DNA of 12,714 bases from Gammaproteobacteria bacterium. GTDB taxonomy: Bacteria; Pseudomonadota; Gammaproteobacteria; Pseudomonadales; Cellvibrionaceae. The position numbers and the translations under genes were made by a program. The stretch spans positions 1 through 12,714 of the forward strand of contig JAGKWY010000106.1 in the NCBI GenBank assembly GCA_021151625.1. Reading direction: 5' to 3'. Positions within the stretch are counted from its first letter, which is position 1. Each line of letters starts with the position of its first letter. Below, piece after piece: positions 1 through 7,479 of this stretch. A model generated the notes under the pieces. That model was not told where the DNA came from. It worked only from the letters and a program-made list of their open reading frames with translations, and ran no database searches.

Positions 1-339
1 AAGAGTAAAAACACTCCGCTATTTAATTTGAAACAGGATGCCGGTGGTATCGTGGATATTGAATTTATGGTTCAATACGCGGCTTTGGCTTGGGCGTCTA
101 AATCGCCCGGTATCATCCGGTACACGGACAACATTCGCATACTCGGATCACTGGAAGAGGCAGGCTTACTGGATGCCGACTCCGTGGCCCACCTGATCGC
201 CGCTTACAAAGCATACCGATCCACCGGACACAGCCTTGCGCTACAGCGACAGGAGGCAGTGCTGGAAGGTGATAATCACTTTACTGAAGAACGTGCACAG
301 GTCACGGCGATTTGGGATCGCTTGATCGGTCACCCCTGA
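1..339 (+). CDS. glnE: Glutamine synthetase adenylyltransferase, C-terminal part
   Basis: This is the last 112 residues of GlnE; the start lies before the window and the frame is open from base 1. GlnE attaches and removes AMP on glutamine synthetase in the cytoplasm, adjusting nitrogen assimilation to PII and glutamine signals. The visible segment starts inside the second (C-terminal) nucleotidyltransferase region: the stretch LKQDAGGIVDIEFMVQY at residues 10-26 of the fragment is the conserved GlnE signature, followed by the helical C-terminal tail with the typical LxxAYxxYR pattern. It stops at TGA 337-339, and ilvE follows after 37 bases. In Pseudomonas glnE also directly precedes ilvE and the waa genes, which supports the call. 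Identification is strong although most of the protein is missing. Confidence 0.95.
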   Translation, partial: KSKNTPLFNLKQDAGGIVDIEFMVQYAALAWASKSPGIIRYTDNIRILGSLEEAGLLDADSVAHLIAAYKAYRSTGHSLALQRQEAVLEGDNHFTEERAQVTAIWDRLIGHP

Positions 340-376
340 TTACACAGAATTTTTGATAAAGAATTTGGAGTTAGCT

Positions 377-1306
377 ATGTCTTTTGCCGATCGCGACGGC
401 GTTATATGGCTCGATGGTGAACTCATTCCCTGGCGCGATGCCAAGGTTCACGTTTTAACTCATACCCTGCATTACGGTATGGGCGTTTTTGAAGGCGTTC
501 GTGCATACAAAAGCGATTCGTTGGGCACCAGTATTTTCCGTTTGCAAGAACACACTGATCGTTTATTCCGCTCGGCGCACATCATGCGCATGAAAATGCC
601 CTACACCAAAGAGCTGATCAACGACGCGCACAAAATGGTGGTGCGTGAAAATGGTTTGGCCGAGGCCTACCTGCGCCCTATGGCATTCTACGGTTCTGAA
701 GGTATGGGCCTGCGCGCCGATAACCTGAAAGTGCATGTGATGGTTGCTGCCTGGCACTGGCCTTCCTACATGTCACCGGAAGCGCGCGATCTGGGTATCC
801 GCATTCGCACCTCAAGCTACACTCGCCACCACGTGAATATTTCCATGTGTAAGGCGAAAGCTAACGGTCACTACATCAACTCGTTGTTAGCCTTGCAAGA
901 AGCGCTGGATAGCGGTTGTGAGGAAGCGCTGTTGCTGGATAACGAAGGTTATGTGGCTGAAGGCAGCGGCGAGAATTTCTTCCTGGTGCGCGATGGCATT
1001 ATCTATACGCCCGAGCTGACTTCCTGTCTGGACGGCATCACTCGCAATACTATTTTCCATCTGGCTGCTGACTGCGGTTACACCATCAAGGAAAAGCGTA
1101 TTACCCGTGATGAGGTGTATGTTGCCGATGAAGCTTTCTTCACCGGTACTGCTGCGGAAGTATTGCCGATTCGCGAGCTCGACGGTCGTCAAATTGGCGA
1201 AGGTCGTCGCGGTCCAATTACTACGCGTTTGCAAGATTTGTATTTCAAATCTGTGCGCGGCGAATTGCCCGAGCACACTAACTGGCTGGCGCCGGTTGCC
1301 AAGTAA
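377..1306 (+). CDS. ilvE: Branched-chain amino acid aminotransferase (class IV, PLP)
   Basis: This enzyme makes the last transamination step to leucine, isoleucine and valine, using glutamate and PLP. The protein has 309 residues, the usual IlvE length (about 308). Motifs include WLDGELIPWRDA near the N terminus, YGMGVFEGVRAY, the PLP-binding lysine at about residue 161 in KAKANGHYINSLL, EGSGENFF, DGITRNTI, and the C-terminal FFTGTAAEVLPIRELDG. ATG 377 was chosen because GGAG lies at 367-370, six bases upstream, and because the product then begins MSFADRDGVIWLDG like its relatives; a TTG at 353 in the same frame would add eight residues without support. It lies 37 bases after glnE and ends before a strong hairpin terminator, so it is probably cotranscribed with glnE or has its own weak promoter. 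No leader peptide or attenuator is visible. Confidence 0.97.
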   Translation: MSFADRDGVIWLDGELIPWRDAKVHVLTHTLHYGMGVFEGVRAYKSDSLGTSIFRLQEHTDRLFRSAHIMRMKMPYTKELINDAHKMVVRENGLAEAYLRPMAFYGSEGMGLRADNLKVHVMVAAWHWPSYMSPEARDLGIRIRTSSYTRHHVNISMCKAKANGHYINSLLALQEALDSGCEEALLLDNEGYVAEGSGENFFLVRDGIIYTPELTSCLDGITRNTIFHLAADCGYTIKEKRITRDEVYVADEAFFTGTAAEVLPIRELDGRQIGEGRRGPITTRLQDLYFKSVRGELPEHTNWLAPVAK

Positions 1307-1324
1307 CTGTTAATGACAGTGACC

Positions 1325-1355
1325 TAACGGAGCCAAATGGCTCCGTTATTGTTTT
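1325..1355 (+). terminator. Intrinsic terminator after ilvE
   Basis: A perfect 10-bp stem, TAACGGAGCC (1325-1334) with GGCTCCGTTA (1339-1348), closes an AAAT loop and is followed by TTGTTTT. It lies 18 bases after the ilvE stop and separates the glnE/ilvE unit from the LPS operon. The T tract is interrupted by one G, so some read-through into waaF is possible. Confidence 0.85.
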
Positions 1356-1380
1356 GCCCTCTCAACTTATTTAATCGCCT

Positions 1381-2463
1381 ATGCCTGAAATTCAATTCCC
1401 GACAGAGCTGAAAAAAATCCAAAAAATTTTGGTGGTCGGCCCTGCATGGATTGGCGATATGATGATGGCACACACGCTGTTTCAATTATTAAAACAGCGC
1501 AATCCCAATGTGCAAATTGATGTGCTGGCTTCCAGCTGGACGCGACAATTATTAATTCGTATGCCGGAAGTGCATCAAGCGATTGATATGCCGATAGGGC
1601 ATGGTAGCCTCGCATTTGGTGAGCGTCGTGCGTTGGGAAAAGAATTGGCTGCACACGGCTACGATCAGGCAGTTTTATTACCCAATTCATTTAAATCCGC
1701 ATTCATTCCCTTCTTTGCTAATATCCCATTGCGCACCGGCTGGCGTGGCGAGATGCGCTACGGTTTGGTGAACGACATTCGCGTGTTGGAGAAAAAGCGT
1801 TTTCCGTTAATGGTACAACGCTATGCAGCACTGGCCTTGCCCAAAAATAGCGAGCCGTTAAGGGAGTACCCTTATCCGCGGTTGGTGGTTGATAAAAACC
1901 AACGCCCACAATTGTTAACAAAATTTGCATTGCAGTTAACTCGCCCCCTCTTAATAATTTGCCCGGGTGCCGAATATGGCCCGGCCAAGCGTTGGCCGGA
2001 ACATTATTTTGCGGAAGTGGCTGATGAAAAAATTCGCGCAGGTTGGCAAGTGTGGTTAATGGGCTCTGCAAAAGATCGCGAAGTGACAGAGGCAATTCGT
2101 CAATTATTGTTGGAGGAAGAGCGTGAATATTGTTTTAATCTCGCAGGCAGCACCAATCTCGGTGAAGCCATTGATTTGATGGATTGTGCTGATGCTGTGT
2201 TAAGTAACGATTCCGGCTTAATGCATATTGCTGCGGCGCTACAAAAACCTCTTGCCGTTATTTACGGTTCTACATCGCCTGAACATACCCCGCCACTTGC
2301 TGAGCGCGTGACGATTATCAGCAAGGCAATTGATTGCGCTCCCTGCTTTGAGCGCGAATGCCCCAAGGTGCATCACAAATGCCTGCGCGATTTAATGCCG
2401 CAGCAAGTATTGGATGCGCTCAACGCACTAATTCCCCAGCTGCTCACACCAGTAGCAGAATAA
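1381..2463 (+). CDS. waaF: ADP-heptose:LPS heptosyltransferase II
   Basis: WaaF transfers the second L-glycero-D-manno-heptose from ADP-heptose onto heptose I of the LPS inner core, at the cytoplasmic face of the inner membrane. The 360-residue GT-9 family protein (E. coli WaaF is about 348) shows ILVVGPAWIGDMMMA at 16-30, with the putative catalytic Asp26; LPNSFKSA and TGWRGEMRYG in the N domain; PGAEYGPAKRWP; and NDSGLMHIAAAL at 276-287 for the nucleotide-sugar site. The Cys-rich stretch APCFERECPKVHHKCL (Cys322, 327, 334) is typical of WaaF rather than WaaC. ATG 1381 is the only ATG that keeps the whole domain, since an in-frame TAA lies at 1372, but no Shine-Dalgarno sequence precedes it. 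It is the first gene of the LPS operon and overlaps the next start by one base (TAATG). Confidence 0.96.
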   Translation: MPEIQFPTELKKIQKILVVGPAWIGDMMMAHTLFQLLKQRNPNVQIDVLASSWTRQLLIRMPEVHQAIDMPIGHGSLAFGERRALGKELAAHGYDQAVLLPNSFKSAFIPFFANIPLRTGWRGEMRYGLVNDIRVLEKKRFPLMVQRYAALALPKNSEPLREYPYPRLVVDKNQRPQLLTKFALQLTRPLLIICPGAEYGPAKRWPEHYFAEVADEKIRAGWQVWLMGSAKDREVTEAIRQLLLEEEREYCFNLAGSTNLGEAIDLMDCADAVLSNDSGLMHIAAALQKPLAVIYGSTSPEHTPPLAERVTIISKAIDCAPCFERECPKVHHKCLRDLMPQQVLDALNALIPQLLTPVAE

Positions 2464-4424
2464 TGCGTATGAAGCTTGCCTTTGTCATCTTTCGCTATTT
2501 TCCATTCGGTGGCTTACAGCGCGATATGCTGGCACTGGCGCAATATTTTCAGCAGCAAGGTCATTCCATTACGGTATTTTGCAGTCGTTGGCAGGGTGAA
2601 AAAATCACGGGCATCGAAGTGGTCGAGATTCGGGCGCGTGGATTGTTGGATGTCGCGGGCGTGAAAAATTTTGTCGATCAATTCCTGGTGCAATTTCCGC
2701 GTGAAAAATTTGATGCGCTCATCGGCTTTAATAAAATGCCAGGGCTGGATATCTATTTTGCAGGCGATACCTGCTTTGCAGATAAGGCCTATGGTGAGCG
2801 CAATTGGTTGTATCGCATGGCGCCGCGCTCACGCTTGTATTTGCAGTATGAAGCTGCGGTGTTCGGTGAGCAAAACGCGACGAAAATTCTTTCGCTTGTC
2901 GATGGCGAGCGGAAAAGGTTTGCACGTTTTTATGCTACAGAGCCTGAACGTTTTTATCCGTTATTACCGGGGATAGCGCGCGAGCATATTGCCTGTGCCG
3001 ACCCGCACGCTGCCCGCCATGTGCTGCGCAATGAATTAGGTTTGTCAGCGGCCACTCGAGTTATTTTATCTTTGGGATCCGGCTTTCATACCAAAGGTAT
3101 AGATATCAGCATTGCTACTTTTGCTGAATTGCAAAAGCAACTTCCGGATAGTGCATTGCTGATTGTTGGTAACGACAAACCCGATAAATATCGCAAACAG
3201 GCAGCTTCGCTGGGATTGACGGGAAAAGTATTTTTCCTGGGGCCGCGCAGCCCGGTAGGCGATTTGTTGCACGGGGCAGATGTGTTGCTGCATCCCGCGC
3301 GTAAAGAATTGGCGGGCAATGTGTTGCTGGAGGCAATGCTCTGTGCCTGTCCTGTAGTGGCAAGTGATCACTGCGGTTACGCGCATTATATTGTTGAGTA
3401 TCAACTGGGTGAGTTAATCGTGCCCGGTGCGACCCCCGCCAGTATTGCGCAACAACTGCGAAAACTGTTGATGGTCGATAGAGCGTATTGGCAAACACAG
3501 GCAGAGAAACTAAATCAGCAAGGTAATTTTTTCTCTCGTGCAGAAACTGCATTGGCAGCAGTTGAAACTGTTATACATCAAAAAAAATCAGGCAGCAAAA
3601 TTCATGAGTGGCGCACTGCCACTGCTGGCAGTGTATTGGTGTTGCGCGATGAATTGGTGGAAGCCTGGAAAGAAAAGCCTGTGTTTGATCTGGTGCAACA
3701 ATTAGTCGGTAAGGTTGCGCGTGAAATGCCGGATCGCCAAACCCTGCGCTTTGAACTTGATGGACAGGTTTACTACCGCAAATGGCATCGCGGTGTGGGC
3801 TGGACGGAAATAATTAAGAATCTGATTCATTTGCGCTGGCCTGTATTGGGTGCGCGCAATGAATGGGCTGCGCTAAATAAAATGCGCGCGCTGGATATTC
3901 CAGGCTTGATTCCTGTGGCTTTTGGTGAGCGAGGCAAGAATCCGTCAACTCGGCAATCGTTTATTGTTACGCGTGAATTGCGTGATGTAATTCAGCTCGA
4001 CCACTTTTTCGAGCAACGCGAGGTGTCGCCAGTTATTAAGCGTGGCTTGATAAACAAAGTTGCGTTAATCGCGCGCGAGTTACATGCTGCCGGCATTAAT
4101 CATCGTGACTTTTACTTGTGCCATTTTATGTTGCGCGAGTTTTCGTTAACTGCTGATGTGCAAGATATAACTCTGGTGGATTTGCATCGCGCGCAGCTGC
4201 GCGTACAGGTACCAGAGCGGTGGCGAGTCAAGGATGTTGGTGGCTTGTTGTTTTCCTGTTTGAACCTCGGCTTTAGTCAGCGCGATTATTGGCGTTTTTT
4301 GACTGTTTACTTTGCAACCGATCTGCGCAGCATTTTGCGCGAGCATTCATCCTTGTTGCAAAAAATACGGCAGCGTGCACGCACTACTTATAAACGCGAT
4401 TTTGGCCATTGGCCAAATATCTAG
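2463..4424 (+). CDS. waaG-waaP: Fused core glucosyltransferase WaaG and heptose kinase WaaP
   Basis: One 653-residue frame carries two LPS-core enzymes that are separate genes in E. coli and Pseudomonas. Residues 1 to about 375 match WaaG, a GT-B (GT4) enzyme that adds the first outer-core hexose to heptose II: FRYFPFGGLQRD near the N terminus, GFNKMPGLDIYFA, GSGFHTKGID, the EX7E motif Glu282/Glu290 (KELAGNVLLEAM), and CGYAHYI. Residues about 391-653 match the whole of WaaP, the ATP-dependent kinase that phosphorylates inner-core heptose: RKWHRGVGWTEIIKNL, GARNEWAAL, GERG, the catalytic loop NHRDFYLCHF (His547, Asp549) and metal-binding VDLHRAQ (Asp573). The linker is only about 15 residues. 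ATG 2463 overlaps the waaF stop; ATG 2469 (MKLAF) is an alternative start. No in-frame ATG exists where stand-alone WaaP begins. Both halves look active. An artefactual fusion through the A8 run at 3580-3587 cannot be fully excluded. Confidence 0.93.
   Translation: MRMKLAFVIFRYFPFGGLQRDMLALAQYFQQQGHSITVFCSRWQGEKITGIEVVEIRARGLLDVAGVKNFVDQFLVQFPREKFDALIGFNKMPGLDIYFAGDTCFADKAYGERNWLYRMAPRSRLYLQYEAAVFGEQNATKILSLVDGERKRFARFYATEPERFYPLLPGIAREHIACADPHAARHVLRNELGLSAATRVILSLGSGFHTKGIDISIATFAELQKQLPDSALLIVGNDKPDKYRKQAASLGLTGKVFFLGPRSPVGDLLHGADVLLHPARKELAGNVLLEAMLCACPVVASDHCGYAHYIVEYQLGELIVPGATPASIAQQLRKLLMVDRAYWQTQAEKLNQQGNFFSRAETALAAVETVIHQKKSGSKIHEWRTATAGSVLVLRDELVEAWKEKPVFDLVQQLVGKVAREMPDRQTLRFELDGQVYYRKWHRGVGWTEIIKNLIHLRWPVLGARNEWAALNKMRALDIPGLIPVAFGERGKNPSTRQSFIVTRELRDVIQLDHFFEQREVSPVIKRGLINKVALIARELHAAGINHRDFYLCHFMLREFSLTADVQDITLVDLHRAQLRVQVPERWRVKDVGGLLFSCLNLGFSQRDYWRFLTVYFATDLRSILREHSSLLQKIRQRARTTYKRDFGHWPNI
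3580..3634 (+). promoter_or_regulatory. Possible slippage site with downstream hairpin at the WaaG/WaaP junction
   Basis: An A8 run (3580-3587) is read CAA AAA AAA TCA in the gene's frame, so it contains the heptamer A AAA AAA phased as in classic -1 frameshift sites. A -1 slip continues ATC AGG CAG CAA AAT TCA and stops at TGA 3605-3607, which gives a 381-residue stand-alone WaaG (E. coli WaaG has 374). The stop overlaps an ATG at 3604 as ATGA, but that ATG is not in the WaaP frame. Downstream, CACTGCCA (3614-3621) and TGGCAGTG (3626-3633) form a perfect 8-bp hairpin with a CTGC loop, extendable by a G-T pair. The 26-base spacer is longer than in known ribosomal -1 sites, so transcriptional slippage or chance are real alternatives. 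The function is inferred; only the sequence elements are seen. Confidence 0.35.
4401..4417 (+). repeat. Short inverted repeat at the end of waaG-waaP
   Basis: TTTGGCC (4401-4407) and GGCCAAA (4411-4417) form a perfect 7-bp stem with a three-base loop, in the last codons of waaG-waaP. No T run follows, so it is not a standard terminator. It could affect mRNA stability or translation of the next gene, or mean nothing. Confidence 0.4.
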
Positions 4425-4440
4425 GGAACGGCCTGATTTT

Positions 4441-5619
4441 ATGTTATTGAATTCTGTGCAACGCGAACAAAAAATGCTGACTTGGGCCTATGGTGGTTTA
4501 TGGGTTTTTGTGAGTGCATTTTTGTGGTCGCCCTCGCGCGATGGTTTGGAAGGCGTTTATGCGCTCGCGTTTTTTATTCCGCTCTTACTGGTTTTGCCCT
4601 GGCGCAGACCTGATCTGGCAGTTTACGGCGGTTGGTTTACCGGAGTGGCATTAGCCTATGCAAGTTGGTCGCTATTATCCGGTGTATGGGGTGGCGATTT
4701 AGGGTACCTGGCTTTGCAGTGGTTAGTGTTGGCAATTTGGTTGGCCGGTGTTGCCTGGGTGTTGCAAAAAAAATCTATTGATTGGGATAAATTTCTGCGC
4801 TGGTTGGTGGTGATTGGCACACTCACAGCGCTGACAAATATCGCTGTATTTTATTGGAGCCACCCACTCGCGGCGCGCATGGAAGGCGTCACTGTTGCGC
4901 GTGCACCCACCCTGGTTGGGCAAGTTTATGGGGTAGTGGTCTTGCTGGGGATTTTATTGTCCTGGCGCACTGACTGTTTTAAATGCGCACTCGGTTTGTC
5001 ACTCGCCTGTATTCCGGCGCTGGCTGCGCTAGGCTTATCCCAAAGTCGCGGGCCTTTGTTGTCATTAGTACTGTCTCTGATTGTTGGATTGTGCTGGTTG
5101 CGCCCTGGCTGGAAAATCCTGTTGGTGCAACTGACCGCTGCTTTATTGGGCTTGCTTGTGCTCTTTGTGATTTTTCCGTTAGATCAATTGTTGTTGGAGC
5201 GCGGAGCTTCATTTCGCGACCAGATCTGGCTGGACGTTATCCGGCAAATGGCTGCTGATCCGGGCTTGTTTTTGTGGGGCGTAGGCATGAGTGAGGTGAC
5301 GGATATTCAAACCAGCATTGGTGAATATCATCATGCACACAATGCCTGGTTGGATATTCTGTATCGCACAGGTGTATTAGGCTTGGGTTTGGCTGTTATT
5401 CATCTTGTACTGTTATTGTGGGTGGCTCGTCGCCACTCTTCATTAGCGCCGTTAACACTTTGGCTGCTTTATGGTTGTGGTTGTCTGTTGGTGGATTCTC
5501 GCAGCCTGTTTTGGGAAATTGATGTGAAATGGCTGCTCTACTGGATTCCCGCCGGGCTGCTGGCAGCTGCTTTAATGCCGCGTAAAAGTTTGCCGGTGCG
5601 TGCGCAACTGAATGGATAA
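4441..5619 (+). CDS. waaL: O-antigen ligase/polymerase family membrane protein (likely WaaL)
   Basis: The 392-residue protein is strongly hydrophobic over most of its length and looks like a polytopic inner-membrane protein. The C-terminal half fits the Wzy_C (O-antigen ligase/polymerase) family: LSQSRGP with Arg203 before a membrane segment, a large periplasmic loop with RDQIWLD and WGVGMSE, and HHAHNAWLDILYRTG with His300, matching the conserved His-Asn motif of WaaL-type ligases. WaaL joins undecaprenyl-linked O-antigen to lipid A-core on the periplasmic side. ATG 4441 was chosen because AGGGAA lies at 4423-4428, although 12 bases is a long spacing; ATG 4474 is an alternative. It lies between waaG-waaP and msbA, 16 bases from the first and 3 from the second, so it is in the same operon. 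The Pseudomonas ligase gene is also near msbA. Sequence alone does not separate ligase from polymerase; context favours ligase. Confidence 0.8.
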   Translation: MLLNSVQREQKMLTWAYGGLWVFVSAFLWSPSRDGLEGVYALAFFIPLLLVLPWRRPDLAVYGGWFTGVALAYASWSLLSGVWGGDLGYLALQWLVLAIWLAGVAWVLQKKSIDWDKFLRWLVVIGTLTALTNIAVFYWSHPLAARMEGVTVARAPTLVGQVYGVVVLLGILLSWRTDCFKCALGLSLACIPALAALGLSQSRGPLLSLVLSLIVGLCWLRPGWKILLVQLTAALLGLLVLFVIFPLDQLLLERGASFRDQIWLDVIRQMAADPGLFLWGVGMSEVTDIQTSIGEYHHAHNAWLDILYRTGVLGLGLAVIHLVLLLWVARRHSSLAPLTLWLLYGCGCLLVDSRSLFWEIDVKWLLYWIPAGLLAAALMPRKSLPVRAQLNG

Positions 5620-5622
5620 TTT

Positions 5623-7416
5623 ATGAGCTCTACACCAAAAAAAAATCTTGCCGTAGGTGAGGCATCTGCATGGGCGGTATACAAACGTCTGTTGGGTTAT
5701 GTGAAACCTTATAGCGGTTGGTTTGTTTTGAGCTTTTTGGGCTTTAGTCTCTTTGGTGCATCCAGTGTGCTGTTTGTAAAAATTCTGGAGAACCTTGTCA
5801 ATGTCATAGCCGCTAATGACCCGGCCGATCGCTACCTGGTGCCTTTGCAAGTTGTTGGTGCGACCTTGTTGCGGAGCTTGGGCTCATTTGTTGGTATTTA
5901 TTTAATGTCGCGCATTGCGTTTAGTATTATTCACGAGTTGCGTGTTCAAGTTTTTAACCATATGACGCAATTGCCCAATGCCACGTTTGATGAAAAAAAT
6001 TCGGGCAATTTAATTTCAATCATTACATATAACATCAATGGTGTTACTGCCGCTGCAACTGACGCGATTAAAATTTCACTGCGTGAAGGTTTAACGGTCA
6101 TCGCCCTGTTCGGCACCTTGTTGTATATGGATTGGCGACTCACATTGGTGTTTATTGTGATTGCACCGGTAATTGGAGTTATTGTTGGTGTGGTTGGGAA
6201 ACGTCTACGCCGCTTGAGTAATAAAGTACAAAATACCGTGGGTGATTTAACCCAGGTCTCTGGTGAGATGATTAACGGTTTTAAAGTCATGCGTAGCTTT
6301 GGTGGTGAAGATTATGAGAAGCAGCGCTTTGCTGAGGTAAGCAAAAAAAACTTGCAGCAAAATATGAAAATTGTGGTGACGTCAGCTGCGAATACGCCTT
6401 TGATTCAGTTGATTATCGCGGTGGCGATTGGCTTGCTGATTTTTGTGGCGTTAAGTTTTATGGAATTAAAAGATCCGGCGAGTTTTGTTGCTTATATGAC
6501 GGCTGTTGCGGGAATTCTTCCCGCGATGCGCAAGCTTGGTGAAGTTGCACCCACAATTTTAAAAGGTGTTGCCGCAGCTGACAGCGTGTTTACCCTGCTG
6601 GATTCCGATACCGAAAAAGATCAGGGCACTTATCAAGTGGCGCGCGCGCGCGGAGAGGTGAGTTTTGATAATGCGGGCTTTACCTATCCAAACCAATCTG
6701 TTCCCGCATTAAATAAGATTAATCTGCAAGTGAATGCCGGTGAGGTCATTGCATTGGTAGGGAAATCCGGTAGCGGCAAATCGACACTGGTAAGTTTGTT
6801 AAACCGGTTTCATGATACATGTGCTGGTGAAATTCGGATCGATGGTGTGCCGCTTACCCATTATCAATTGCGTAACCTGCGTGAGCAGATTGCGCTGGTG
6901 AACCAACAGGTTACCTTGTTTAACGATACGGTTGCGGGCAATATTGCCTATGGCAGCTTGCAAACAAAAACCCTTGATGAGATTCGCAAAGCCGCAGATG
7001 CGGCCTATGCAACGGAATTTATCGAGCAATTACCTGAAGGTTTTAATACACTGATTGGCGAGTCTGGTGCGCGCCTTTCCGGCGGCCAGCGCCAGCGCCT
7101 GGCGATAGCGCGAGCTATATTGAAAGATGCGCCAATATTAATTCTGGATGAAGCAACTTCTGCGCTGGATAATGAGTCTGAGCGCTATATCCAGGCGGCT
7201 ATGGAGCAGGTGATGAAAGGCCGCACTACCTTTGTGGTTGCCCATCGCCTGTCTACGATTGAGAAAGCTGACCGGATATTGGTGATGGAGCAGGGGGAAA
7301 TAGTGGAACAGGGAACCCATGAGCAGCTATTGGCTGCGAAAGGGGCTTATGCCCGGCTACACGCCCGGCAGTTCCACGATGATGCTGATGACTTACCTGA
7401 AGTACCGGCACACTAG
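5623..7416 (+). CDS. msbA: Lipid A export ABC transporter MsbA
   Basis: MsbA is a homodimeric ABC exporter that flips lipid A-core from the inner to the outer leaflet of the inner membrane. The 597-residue half-transporter (E. coli 582) has an N-terminal transmembrane domain to about residue 330, including the coupling-helix region around MTQLPNATFDEKNSG, then a nucleotide-binding domain. That domain shows Walker A GKSGSGKS at 380-387 (Lys386), a Q-loop near ALVNQQVTLFND, the ABC signature LSGGQRQR at 485-492, Walker B ILILDEATSALD (Asp509, catalytic Glu510) and the switch His541 in VAHRLSTI. All functional motifs are intact. ATG 5623 starts three bases after the waaL stop; only a weak GGA lies upstream, which suggests translational coupling. 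Its place between the ligase and hldE makes MsbA far more likely than a drug exporter of the same family. Confidence 0.95.
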   Translation: MSSTPKKNLAVGEASAWAVYKRLLGYVKPYSGWFVLSFLGFSLFGASSVLFVKILENLVNVIAANDPADRYLVPLQVVGATLLRSLGSFVGIYLMSRIAFSIIHELRVQVFNHMTQLPNATFDEKNSGNLISIITYNINGVTAAATDAIKISLREGLTVIALFGTLLYMDWRLTLVFIVIAPVIGVIVGVVGKRLRRLSNKVQNTVGDLTQVSGEMINGFKVMRSFGGEDYEKQRFAEVSKKNLQQNMKIVVTSAANTPLIQLIIAVAIGLLIFVALSFMELKDPASFVAYMTAVAGILPAMRKLGEVAPTILKGVAAADSVFTLLDSDTEKDQGTYQVARARGEVSFDNAGFTYPNQSVPALNKINLQVNAGEVIALVGKSGSGKSTLVSLLNRFHDTCAGEIRIDGVPLTHYQLRNLREQIALVNQQVTLFNDTVAGNIAYGSLQTKTLDEIRKAADAAYATEFIEQLPEGFNTLIGESGARLSGGQRQRLAIARAILKDAPILILDEATSALDNESERYIQAAMEQVMKGRTTFVVAHRLSTIEKADRILVMEQGEIVEQGTHEQLLAAKGAYARLHARQFHDDADDLPEVPAH

Positions 7417-7479
7417 CCGGCTTGGAGCAAGTACCCACTCAGGGTGCCCGTCTAACGGATATTAAACAGAGTAGAGACT

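Noticed and set aside
353..376. TTG at 353 as the start of ilvE
   Set aside because: It adds eight residues with no homology and no ribosome site, while ATG 377 has GGAG at ideal spacing.
3604..3606. ATG as the start of a separate waaP gene
   Set aside because: It is in a different frame from WaaP and runs into a TAG before any WaaP-like sequence appears.
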